From Eubacteriales Family XIII. Incertae Sedis bacterium (GTDB lineage Bacteria > Bacillota_A > Clostridia > Peptostreptococcales > Anaerovoracaceae): a stretch of 13,648 bases of DNA. Position 1 is the first letter of the stretch; each line of letters starts with the position of its first letter. The position numbers and the translations under genes were made by a program. Of the stretch, positions 1 to 6,754 are shown in pieces. Location of the stretch: the NCBI GenBank assembly GCA_031278145.1, contig JAITLA010000118.1, positions 1 to 13,648 of the forward strand, read 5' to 3'. The notes beneath the pieces are model-generated. The model was not told the origin of the DNA and searched no databases. It saw only the letters and a program-made list of their open reading frames with translations.

Positions 1-213
1 GTCTGCCCTGTACTATTCCTTCCCGTCGGACTGTATTCGAAACGAAGACATGCCTATTATAGAACAGGCGACTTAGGATTCGTTACGGATTTGCCGAATC
101 TTCGCAATGCCATGTCGCCCAAGAGATTGCTCAATGAAATTCCATACGTGTCATTTGCGGGGATCTCCCAAACCCAATACGCCGGGAAAGAAAAGCGGTT
201 ACGTATAGACTGA
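1..213 (+). CDS. C-terminal end of an unidentified protein (cut by left edge); possible adenylate-forming enzyme remnant
   Basis: Frame 1 is open from the first base to tandem stops TGA-TAA (211-216), giving 70 residues with no start visible. Residues 20-26 read YRTGDLG, which matches the A7 core motif of AMP-forming ligases and NRPS adenylation or DltA-type domains (family knowledge). A later stretch, FAGISQTQ...RLRID, only faintly recalls the A8 motif. A normal adenylation domain has a C-terminal subdomain of about 100 or more residues after A7, but only about 44 residues follow here. If the match is real, the gene is therefore truncated or decayed. About half of its codons end in G or C by hand count, lower than in the genes further right, so it could be foreign, degraded, or not coding at all. 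No other function can be suggested. Confidence 0.33.
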   Translation, partial: VCPVLFLPVGLYSKRRHAYYRTGDLGFVTDLPNLRNAMSPKRLLNEIPYVSFAGISQTQYAGKEKRLRID

Positions 214-328
214 TAACACATTGCGTGAGTATATGCGATACAATCAAGGATCCGCATTTGAAAAAATATCATTGTCACAACAGCGCACGACACGCAAAAA
301 AGCATTTTTATTTTCGGGTGTGCGATGT

Positions 329-334
329 TATACT
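329..334 (+). promoter_or_regulatory. Possible -10 box of the lplA-lipA promoter
   Basis: TATACT lies 73 bases before the lplA ATG, inside an AT-richer spacer (214-407, roughly 40% GC by hand count over 181-360). No convincing -35 box sits 16-18 bases upstream; the stretch there is only T-rich. The spacer otherwise holds no recognisable gene, RNA or strong hairpin. Confidence 0.3.
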
Positions 335-407
335 TATAGAGCGGATATCCCGGCAAAAATCGCCCGGGGGTCCTGATTACGACAGACTTGCGAGGCTACG
401 GTGCATT

Positions 408-1409
408 ATGATCTATATCGAACCACAATCAAACGACGCGGCCTTTCACTTTTCCGTCGAGGAATATCTGATGGAACGCGCGAAGTCCGACGAGGCGATC
501 CTGATGCTCTGGCAGACGGCCAAGACGGTCATGATCGGAAGCAATCAGGTGACACAGGCGGAAATAGATGAAATCGTCGTCAGGGAAAACGACATCCGCG
601 TCGTCAGGCGGCGCAGCGGCGGAGGGACCATATTCACGGATCCGAAAACCCTGCTTTACACCGTCATACTGCCGTGGACCGGCACGACCGACACGCGGGA
701 GATCATCCGGCGGCGGGTGGCCGGCCCCATCGTGGACGCGCTGGCGGATATGGGCGTCCCCGCCGGCTTGGAAGGGCGAAACGATATACTGGCGAACGGC
801 AAAAAAGTGTCCGGCCTGGCGCAATACATCAAAGGCGGGCGCATATGCAGCCACGGTTCCCTCCTGTACGACGCGGACCTCGACCTTCTTGCGCGGGTCC
901 TCCGCGCAGACCCGGAAAAGATACGGGGCAAGGCGATACGCTCCGTGCGGAGCCGCGTCGCGAATCTGAAGGAATTCATGGCGGAAAACCCGAGCTTCGA
1001 GGATTTCAAGGCGGCGCTGAAGGAACGCCTCTTTGCCGCGAACGAGATACGGGCGTACACGCTGACGCGGCAAGATACGGAAGCCGTACACGCCATCCGG
1101 GACAGGACTTACGGCACCCGGGAGTGGACTTGGGACAAGGCGCCGCCCTATTCCTTCCAAAACGCCAAGCGCTACCCGGGCGGCAAGCTCGAGGTATTCC
1201 TTGCCGTCAAACGGGGCCTTGTTCACGACTGCCGCATCCGAGGGGATTTCTTGGGGCTTTTGCCCATAAGGGAGCTGGAAAAAAGCATCGAGGGCTGCGG
1301 ATTGAACGCGGACGCGCTTTCCCGGGTCCTCGACCCGGTGGAGGACGATCTGCCGCGTTATCTCGGGGGCTTGACGAAGCAAAACCTGATGGACTGCATT
1401 TTCGCGTGA
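408..1409 (+). CDS. lplA: Lipoate-protein ligase A
   Basis: This enzyme activates free lipoate (or octanoate) with ATP and joins it to a lysine of lipoyl domains in 2-oxoacid dehydrogenases or the glycine-cleavage H protein, in the cytosol. The 333-residue product has the BPL/LplA fold signature: RRxSGGGTIF around 68-76, NDI at 125-127, GKKVSG at 131-136 with the likely catalytic K133, and HGSLL at 149-153. The accessory lipoate-ligase C-terminal domain follows (about 245-330, with FQNAKRYPGGKLEV at 250-263). Having this domain, and over 330 residues, argues for LplA rather than the shorter octanoyltransferases LipM or LipL. The frame stays open upstream to 225, but only the ATG at 408 gives the family N-terminus (a MIYIE-type start); a weak GAGG lies at 392-395. 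lipA follows after 49 bases, so the two are probably co-transcribed. Confidence 0.93.
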   Translation: MIYIEPQSNDAAFHFSVEEYLMERAKSDEAILMLWQTAKTVMIGSNQVTQAEIDEIVVRENDIRVVRRRSGGGTIFTDPKTLLYTVILPWTGTTDTREIIRRRVAGPIVDALADMGVPAGLEGRNDILANGKKVSGLAQYIKGGRICSHGSLLYDADLDLLARVLRADPEKIRGKAIRSVRSRVANLKEFMAENPSFEDFKAALKERLFAANEIRAYTLTRQDTEAVHAIRDRTYGTREWTWDKAPPYSFQNAKRYPGGKLEVFLAVKRGLVHDCRIRGDFLGLLPIRELEKSIEGCGLNADALSRVLDPVEDDLPRYLGGLTKQNLMDCIFA

Positions 1410-1458
1410 GCGGACGCCGGCGGACGAAGCTTTTTCCCGAAAGGACGGACTTTGAACG

Positions 1459-2316
1459 ATGACGCACGGCACAAAAAAACCCGATTGGATTCGCAGAACC
1501 TACGGCGTAAGCCCGGCCGGCGAGGCGACGGCGGCGCTGCTTGAGGATTTGCGGCTCAACACCGTATGCCGCGAGGCCGATTGTCCCAACCATATCGAAT
1601 GCTTCTCGAAAAAAACGGCGACCTTCATGATCCTCGGCGTCCACTGCACGCGCAACTGTCGGTTTTGCAATGTGACAAACGCGCCGCCCGAAGCGGTTGA
1701 TGCGGACGAACCCGCGCGCGTCGGCGCGGCCGTCGCGCGCCTCGGTCTGAAGTACGCCGTCATCACATCGGTCACGCGGGACGATCTGCCCGACGGCGGC
1801 GCGGCGCACTTCGCGGACGTCATCGCGCAAACGCGCCGGCAAAGTCCGCACACCGCCATCGAGGTGTTGATTCCGGATTTCGGCGGCAGCGAGCAAGCGC
1901 TCCGAACGGTGGCCGAGGCCGGCGCCGATGTGATCAGCCACAACATGGAAACAGTCGCGGAATTGTACGGGAAGGTGCGCCCGGAAGCGGTCTACGACCG
2001 CTCCCTTCGGGTAATCGAGGCGATTGCCGCCTTTGCGCCGTCCGTCCGCAGAAAGAGCGGCATCATGCTCGGCCTCGGAGAAACGGAAGCGCAGGTGTCC
2101 GTCCTGCTGCGCGACCTGTTCCGCGTCGGCTGCGAATTTCTGACCATCGGGCAGTATCTCGCCCCTTCCAAAAAACACCTTGAGGTCGTCGAGTATATTT
2201 CGCCGGAGGGCTTTGACGCATACGGGCGGATGGCGCGGGAGATCGGATTCGCCTTCGTCGTTTCGGCGCCCTTCGTCAGGAGCTCTTATCGCGCGGGGGA
2301 AGCGCTCGGCCTTTGA
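1459..2316 (+). CDS. lipA: Lipoyl synthase (radical SAM)
   Basis: LipA inserts two sulfurs into a protein-bound octanoyl chain to make the lipoyl cofactor, using S-adenosylmethionine and two [4Fe-4S] clusters. All hallmarks are visible in the 285 residues. The auxiliary-cluster cysteines are C37, C42 and C48 (CX4CX5C). The radical-SAM cysteines are C63, C67 and C70 (CX3CX2C). ITSVTRDDLPDGG spans 102-114, GLGET follows the central region, and the C-terminal RSSY (274-277) supplies the serine ligand of the auxiliary cluster. Length fits the family. AAGGA at 1441-1445 is the only nearby ribosome-site candidate and sits rather far (13 bases) from the ATG. It lies directly after lplA, which fits one lipoylation unit. 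A terminator overlaps its 3' end. Confidence 0.97.
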   Translation: MTHGTKKPDWIRRTYGVSPAGEATAALLEDLRLNTVCREADCPNHIECFSKKTATFMILGVHCTRNCRFCNVTNAPPEAVDADEPARVGAAVARLGLKYAVITSVTRDDLPDGGAAHFADVIAQTRRQSPHTAIEVLIPDFGGSEQALRTVAEAGADVISHNMETVAELYGKVRPEAVYDRSLRVIEAIAAFAPSVRRKSGIMLGLGETEAQVSVLLRDLFRVGCEFLTIGQYLAPSKKHLEVVEYISPEGFDAYGRMAREIGFAFVVSAPFVRSSYRAGEALGL

Positions 2317-2340
2317 CGGAACCGCGCCGAGGGCGTTTTT
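2302..2340 (+). terminator. Intrinsic terminator of lplA-lipA, overlapping the lipA stop codon
   Basis: The left arm GCGCTCGGC (2302-2310) pairs with the right arm GCCGAGGGC (2326-2334), with one G:G mismatch. The loop is 15 bases and a run of five T follows (2336-2340). The left arm codes the last residues of LipA and the TGA (2314-2316) lies in the loop, so ribosomes finishing lipA would cover part of the hairpin. Confidence 0.72.
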
Positions 2341-2401
2341 GTGTGCGGGGGACCTCTAAAAACCATATTATTGCGCGAATTGTCGTGCGCGCTTGGATCG
2401 G

Positions 2402-2408
2402 AAAGGAG
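2402..2408 (+). promoter_or_regulatory. Ribosome binding site deciding the antiporter start
   Basis: AAAGGAG lies 11 bases before the ATG at 2420. An upstream in-frame TTG at 2393 would place this site inside the coding sequence, so ATG 2420 is preferred. Confidence 0.7.
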
Positions 2409-2419
2409 CGAGGCCGGCG

Positions 2420-4492
2420 ATGGAGATCACCGCTGTAATCATAGGCGTTCTGTTCGCGATTGTCCTGTCGAATATACTGGGGAGCCTCTTCCCCATGCTT
2501 CCGCTGACCCTGATACAGATCATCTTCGGCTGCTTGATGGCCCTGCTCATGCCGGAATTCAAGCTCTATTTGGAGCCGGAGCTGTTCATGATCCTCGTGA
2601 TCGCGCCGCTGCTCTTCCGCGAGGCGGACGAGGCCGACATCCATTCGCTGTGGGCGCTTCGCAAGACGGTGTTCCTGATGGCCTTCATCCTCGTGTTCAT
2701 CACCGTGTTTGCGGTCGGTGGCGCGGTAAACCTCCTGATCCCCGGCATACCGGCGGCGGCCTGCTTTGCGCTCGGGGCGATACTCGGTCCCACGGACGCG
2801 GTCGCGGTGTTCTCCCTGTCCTCGCGCATCAAGATCCATGAAAACCTGAAGAACGTGTTGAAGGGCGAGGGCTTGATCAACGACGCGTCCGGGCTTATCG
2901 CGTTTCGCTTTGCCGTGGCCGCCCTGCTCACGGGCGGTTTTTCCCTCTACATGGCCTTCAAGGACCTGTTGCTCGCCTCCTTGGGCGGCGTGCTGGTCGG
3001 CTTCGTCCTTTCCTCCGTCGAGCGGTGGGCCGTCGATGTGCTGAAGAGGCTTTCCGTGCGCAGCACGGGCGCGTATATGCTCATAGAGATCATGATGCCC
3101 TTTCTCTGCTACATGTTTGCGGAAGAGTTCGGAATGTCCGGCGTGCTGGCTGCGGTGGTCGCCGGCGCGCGGCAGACGCCGCCCCTTCGGAAAGCGGACC
3201 TTTCGGAAGCGGAATTCGGCATCGCCAAGAGCGTCACGTGGGATATGATCACATTCACGCTGAACTCGCTCGTATTCCTGCTGCTGGGTCTGCAATTGCC
3301 CGGCATCTTTGCGGAGGTTTGGAGCGATCCGGCCTATACGCATTTCTTCTTGCTGCTGTGCGCCGCGCTCGTCACGCTGATCCTGCTCGCGGTTCGTTTT
3401 TTCAGCCTCGCCGTCTTTGCGATTGACGTCGTTGGGGACACGATTCGCGTGAAGCTGAAAAACACGCTGCTGCTGACACTGTCCGGCGTCAAAGGCGCCG
3501 TCAGCCTCGCAACCGCCTTCGCCCTGCCCCTATCCTACGGAAACGGCCTCTATTTTCCCTACAGATCGCTCCTGCTCTTCATCACGGCCGGCGCAATCAT
3601 CCTTTCGTTGCTCGTGGCGCTGATTTTGCTGCCGATCATCGCCGATTCGGTCAAGCGGGACAATTCCGAGAGCGACATGCGGATCGCCCTGCTGCGAGAG
3701 GTGATCGTTCAGCTCAAGGAACAGTTTCACGGCAAAGCCGGCGGCGCCAAAAGCGCCGCCGCCCGCGCCGTCGTCAAGAATTACAAAGAACGCATCAGAG
3801 GCATAGAGGACGCGGAGTATGACAGGCGCGAAAAAAAAGCCGTGCGATCCCTGTGGCGTTTTATGTATCGAACGGAAATCGAGCTTCTGGAAGAAGGTCG
3901 GAAAAAAGGCGAGATCGACGACATACTTTGCCGCGATGTCCGCGATCTGCTGTTTTTCATCTACAGCGACAGACTTCGCGAGCCGGCTGTGCGCGCCGTG
4001 CTTTCTTTCCTCTTCTCGCGCTTCTTCGGCGGCGATAAGCGTATGCGCAGACTGCTCGAAGATGCGCGGCACCGCCTCGCCGTACACGAACAACTCACGA
4101 AAAACGCCGCTCTGCTCACGAAGGCCTTGCGCGCGGGTCGGGCGGATCTGCCCGAAAGATTGGCGGACAGAACCCTGCACGAGAGGCGTTCCAAGGCTGC
4201 CGAAACAGAGAACGGCATGTTCGGCCGGGCGCTTCGCGAGCGCCTGCAACCGGGCTACGAAGACGAGCTGATCAACGGATTCTATGTCGAACGACGCGTG
4301 ATACACCAATTCCTGGAAAGAGGCAAGATCACGGCAGAGCAAGCCAACATGCTGCGCGGCGACGTAAACCGTCTGGAGATTTATACACTCTCCGAAAAGC
4401 GAAGCGAAATCGCGCCGATCATCAAAATGCTCGCAAGCTTGCGCGAAAAGATGCAAAAACGGGGCTTGCGCGGCCGGGACACACGAGAATAG
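2420..4492 (+). CDS. CPA1-family Na+/H+ antiporter (NhaP/NHE type) with long cytoplasmic tail
   Basis: This is an inner-membrane sodium or potassium/proton exchanger for pH and cation homeostasis. The 690 residues split in two. Residues 1 to about 408 are hydrophobic, with about 12 membrane segments. They contain the CPA1 motifs GPTDAVAV (123-130), GEGLINDASG (149-158, with the ion-binding pair N154-D155), MSGVLAAVVAG (239-249), NSLVFLLLGLQL (282-293) and LSGVKGAVSLA (354-364). Residues 411-690 are charged and mainly helical with no recognised domain; they include KRGLRGRDTRE at the end. The tail is much longer than in minimal NhaP proteins and is probably regulatory (inference). The gene appears monocistronic: it follows the lipA terminator and an AT-rich promoter block comes after it. 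The transported ion cannot be told from sequence. Confidence 0.9.
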   Translation: MEITAVIIGVLFAIVLSNILGSLFPMLPLTLIQIIFGCLMALLMPEFKLYLEPELFMILVIAPLLFREADEADIHSLWALRKTVFLMAFILVFITVFAVGGAVNLLIPGIPAAACFALGAILGPTDAVAVFSLSSRIKIHENLKNVLKGEGLINDASGLIAFRFAVAALLTGGFSLYMAFKDLLLASLGGVLVGFVLSSVERWAVDVLKRLSVRSTGAYMLIEIMMPFLCYMFAEEFGMSGVLAAVVAGARQTPPLRKADLSEAEFGIAKSVTWDMITFTLNSLVFLLLGLQLPGIFAEVWSDPAYTHFFLLLCAALVTLILLAVRFFSLAVFAIDVVGDTIRVKLKNTLLLTLSGVKGAVSLATAFALPLSYGNGLYFPYRSLLLFITAGAIILSLLVALILLPIIADSVKRDNSESDMRIALLREVIVQLKEQFHGKAGGAKSAAARAVVKNYKERIRGIEDAEYDRREKKAVRSLWRFMYRTEIELLEEGRKKGEIDDILCRDVRDLLFFIYSDRLREPAVRAVLSFLFSRFFGGDKRMRRLLEDARHRLAVHEQLTKNAALLTKALRAGRADLPERLADRTLHERRSKAAETENGMFGRALRERLQPGYEDELINGFYVERRVIHQFLERGKITAEQANMLRGDVNRLEIYTLSEKRSEIAPIIKMLASLREKMQKRGLRGRDTRE

Positions 4493-4516
4493 CGCAAAAC
4501 GACAATGCGGGCGGAC

Positions 4517-4533
4517 GCCGCGCCGCGCGCGGC
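4517..4533. other. GC-rich hairpin after the antiporter gene
   Basis: GCCGCG (4517-4522) pairs with CGCGGC (4528-4533) across a 5-base loop. No T-run follows, so it is not a standard intrinsic terminator; it may still protect the 3' end of the transcript. Confidence 0.3.
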
Positions 4534-4565
4534 ATACGCGGGACGCAAGAATCGAAAATATACGA

Positions 4566-4616
4566 TAAACAAACTTAAAACAAAATATAAACAAAAAAAC
4601 ATGCCTTTTTTGTTTA
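4566..4616. repeat. Three phased TAAACAAA boxes, the last two forming a perfect 11-bp inverted repeat
   Basis: TAAACAAA occurs at 4566-4573 and 4588-4595, and its complement TTTGTTTA at 4609-4616. Centres are 22 and 21 bases apart, about two helical turns, so all three face the same side of DNA. The last two lie inside an 11-bp perfect inverted repeat (4588-4598 and 4606-4616, loop 4599-4605). The block is very AT-rich with several A- and T-tracts and ends about 25 bases before the -35 box at 4641. It could be an operator array, an UP element or a bend. The hairpin has no G+C-rich stem and is not a good terminator. Confidence 0.5.
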
Positions 4617-4640
4617 AATGAAAAAAGTTTTGCTTTTGCC

Positions 4641-4669
4641 TTGAAATAAGCAAAATAACGTGTTACAAT
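4641..4669 (+). promoter_or_regulatory. Strong sigma-70 type promoter of the AlbA_2 gene
   Basis: TTGAAA (4641-4646) and TACAAT (4664-4669) are separated by exactly 17 bases, close to consensus. The predicted transcript begins near 4676 and has a leader of about 107 bases before the ATG at 4783. The AT-rich block upstream would suit an UP element. Confidence 0.75.
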
Positions 4670-4782
4670 AGACACGAGAATACGGCTGTCGGATTGTGAG
4701 AAACCGCTTCGCCGTCCGTTCGCCGTTCCATAAGGCGGGGGCGCGCGCCGCCGCACAAGCCGCAAATACGGGAGGAAACGCT

Positions 4783-6513
4783 ATGGAAGAGGCAGAATTG
4801 CATCGGATGATTCATACGGTTCAAACGCGACGCTGCGAAACGCAAACCATAGAAATCAAGGCGGCGCATCAAGGCTGCCCGTCCAAGCTGTACGATACGC
4901 TTTCCGCTTTTTCCAATCAAGACGCCGGCGGTGTGATTTTGTTCGGACTGGATGAACGCGCGGGCTTTGAAACGGTGGGCGTATACGATTCGCAGGATTT
5001 GCAGCACAGAGTCGCGGAGCAGTGCAAGCAGATGCAGCCCGCCGTGCGCCCTTTGTTTACGGTATGCGATGCGGACGGCAAAACCGTGGTTTCGGCCGAA
5101 ATCCCCGGCGTGGATGTTACGGAACGCCCTGTTTATTACAAAGGCGTGGGCCGGATCAAAGGCTCTTTTGTCCGCATCGGCGAAGCGGACGAAGCCATGA
5201 GCGACTATGAGATTTACAGCTTTGACGCGTACCGTCGCCGGGTGCGGGACGACCTGCGCCCTGCGGATCCCGCCGATCCGTCCCAGCTGGATGATGAATT
5301 GCTATCGCAATACCTCGCCGCCTTGAGAAAGAACAAAAAAAACGCGGCCAAGCTCTCGGATGATGAGGCGCTCCGGCTGATGGGCGTTATTCGGGACGGG
5401 AAGCCCACGCTGGCGGGCATACTTTGCTTTTCGAGATATCCGCAGGCGGCTTTTCCGCAGCTTTGCGTTACGGCGGTGGTCGTTCCCGGCCTGAAGATGG
5501 GGGATACGGGCCCGGACCACGAGCGCTTTACGGACAACAGCCGCATTGAAGGCGCCATCGGGGAAATGCTGGACGACGCCATGCTCTTTGTGGAGCGAAA
5601 TATGCGCGTGAAAACGATCATCGATGCAAACGGAAAACGGGCGGACAAGACGGAATACCCCGTCGCCGCGGTCAGAGAGGCCGTGTTGAATGCCTTGATG
5701 CACAGAGATTACAGCATTCATACGGAGGGGACGCCGGTGCGGATTTTGATGTTCAACGACCGCTTGGAAATTCGGAACGAAGGCGGCCTGTACGGAAGGC
5801 TGACGGTAGACAGCCTCGGCAACGTCCACGCGGACACGCGGAACCAAACGCTGGCCAATATCCTGGAGGTGATGAAAATCGCGGAGAACCGCTATTCCGG
5901 AATCCCGACGATACGGGCGGAGATGGCGCGGCACGGACTGCCCGAACCCGTTTTCGAGAACAGGCGCGGAAATTTTGCGGTTACGCTGAAAAACGATTAT
6001 CCCGCCCCGCCGGTGTCGTACAATTGGGCGATGCCCGCCTCGCAGGCCCTCCGATCCGCGAATATCGTATCGGAAGGAAACGAATCCGCGGCGTATTATT
6101 ATCGCCACGAGGAAGCGTATCGCCCGAGCGTCCTGCGGGAGGACGAATACGGCCGCGATACGCGCGACATGCGGGACGCGGACCCGGGTGCCGAGGTGCC
6201 CGCGTACAATCGAGTGGCGGAAACGACGCGGCGATACGGCACCTCGATCCTCCGTCCGGCGCCTGTGCCCCCCGCGCGGGAGCGGGCGGAGGAGGAAGCC
6301 TTGTGCGAACGCGAGGCCCTGTTCCGCGAATCGGCGGATATTGTGCGCTTCTGCCTGCGGCCGAGGACGAGAAGCGAAATCGCGCGCTTTCTCGGAAAGA
6401 CGCAGTATTACGCGATGAAGATATTCGTAAGGCCGCTGCTCGCGGACGGCAGACTGAAAATGACGATACCGGACAAGCCCAAGAGCCGCAGGCAGCGATA
6501 TTACAGCGAATGA
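4783..6513 (+). CDS. AlbA_2 (Schlafen-type) domain protein with HATPase-like domain and C-terminal winged-helix-like end
   Basis: This is a putative ATP-binding transcriptional regulator or stress protein; family functions are poorly defined. The 576 residues hold, in order: an AlbA_2 domain (about 10-145, with IEIKAA at 23-28 and SNQDAGGVILFGLDE at 44-58); a middle region; a GHKL-like ATPase part (about 290-405) with VREAVLNALMHRDY (297-310) and DRLEIRNEGG (326-335); a long, probably disordered linker of about 100 residues (405-505) rich in P, R, E and Y; and a C-terminal segment with TRSEIARFLGKT (529-540) and the family-typical ending PDKPKSRRQRYYSE. The start is set by GGAGG (4771-4775), 7 bases before the ATG. 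An in-frame GTG at 4696 lacks such a site. It has its own promoter and seems to be transcribed alone. Homologues are common in Clostridia, often annotated as 'ATP-binding protein' or RecG-like helicase, although no helicase motifs are visible. Confidence 0.85.
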   Translation: MEEAELHRMIHTVQTRRCETQTIEIKAAHQGCPSKLYDTLSAFSNQDAGGVILFGLDERAGFETVGVYDSQDLQHRVAEQCKQMQPAVRPLFTVCDADGKTVVSAEIPGVDVTERPVYYKGVGRIKGSFVRIGEADEAMSDYEIYSFDAYRRRVRDDLRPADPADPSQLDDELLSQYLAALRKNKKNAAKLSDDEALRLMGVIRDGKPTLAGILCFSRYPQAAFPQLCVTAVVVPGLKMGDTGPDHERFTDNSRIEGAIGEMLDDAMLFVERNMRVKTIIDANGKRADKTEYPVAAVREAVLNALMHRDYSIHTEGTPVRILMFNDRLEIRNEGGLYGRLTVDSLGNVHADTRNQTLANILEVMKIAENRYSGIPTIRAEMARHGLPEPVFENRRGNFAVTLKNDYPAPPVSYNWAMPASQALRSANIVSEGNESAAYYYRHEEAYRPSVLREDEYGRDTRDMRDADPGAEVPAYNRVAETTRRYGTSILRPAPVPPARERAEEEALCEREALFRESADIVRFCLRPRTRSEIARFLGKTQYYAMKIFVRPLLADGRLKMTIPDKPKSRRQRYYSE

Positions 6514-6533
6514 CGCCGCGCCCCTTGCGGCGT
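6513..6533. other. Hairpin directly after the AlbA_2 gene
   Basis: ACGCCGC (6513-6519) pairs with GCGGCGT (6527-6533) with a 7-base loop, beginning at the last base of the stop codon. No T-run follows, so it is at best a weak or Rho-assisted terminator. The rest of the spacer up to 6700 shows no gene or RNA that I recognise. Confidence 0.4.
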
Positions 6534-6701
6534 TGCGAAGAGCGGAGAGGATTACCAAGCTCAAGGCCGACTGCCTCCGGACTGTAACAAAAAATCCCCG
6601 CCGGCCGTGCGCAACAACCGGAAAGCTCTTGTATTTCCGCGAATGATGTGCTAATATTATTTCATTGCAATATTCTGACGTGACAACCATTTCAAAAACA
6701 A

Positions 6702-6738
6702 TTGCGGCACATTGAACGATTCGATACACTATTATACA
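6702..6738 (+). promoter_or_regulatory. Promoter region of the DHH phosphoesterase gene
   Basis: Two overlapping readings are possible: TTGCGG (6702-6707) with TACACT (6725-6730) and a 17-base spacer, or TTGAAC (6712-6717) with TATACA (6733-6738) and a short 15-base spacer. Both lie in an AT-rich stretch just before the CAGGAGG ribosome site (6741-6747). Confidence 0.45.
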
Positions 6739-6754
6739 GACAGGAGGTTTTCCC

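Noticed and set aside
57..356. 99-codon minus-strand frame (Cys- and Met-containing) at the left end
   Set aside because: No ribosome site or family resemblance was seen; it overlaps both the edge fragment and the likely lplA promoter. It could be real only if conserved elsewhere.
225..407. N-terminal extension of lplA
   Set aside because: The frame is open, but the added 61 residues do not look like the family, and the ATG at 408 begins at the standard LplA N-terminus.
429..1472. 347-codon minus-strand frame opposite lplA
   Set aside because: Antisense shadow of a well-supported lipoate ligase.
4588..4616. AT-only inverted repeat read as an intrinsic terminator of the antiporter gene
   Set aside because: The stem is nearly all A:T and weak as RNA. 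Its box repeat and position before a promoter fit a regulatory site better.
3530..4765. 411-codon minus-strand frame opposite the antiporter tail
   Set aside because: It crosses the AT-rich promoter block and has no motif; the opposite strand codes for a clear CPA1 antiporter.
4696..4782. Upstream GTG start for the AlbA_2 protein
   Set aside because: It lies within the predicted leader with no ribosome site, while GGAGG at 4771-4775 points clearly to ATG 4783.
6540..6700. Possible riboswitch or small RNA in the spacer before the DHH gene
   Set aside because: No known riboswitch core could be matched by eye and only weak, widely spaced pairings were found.
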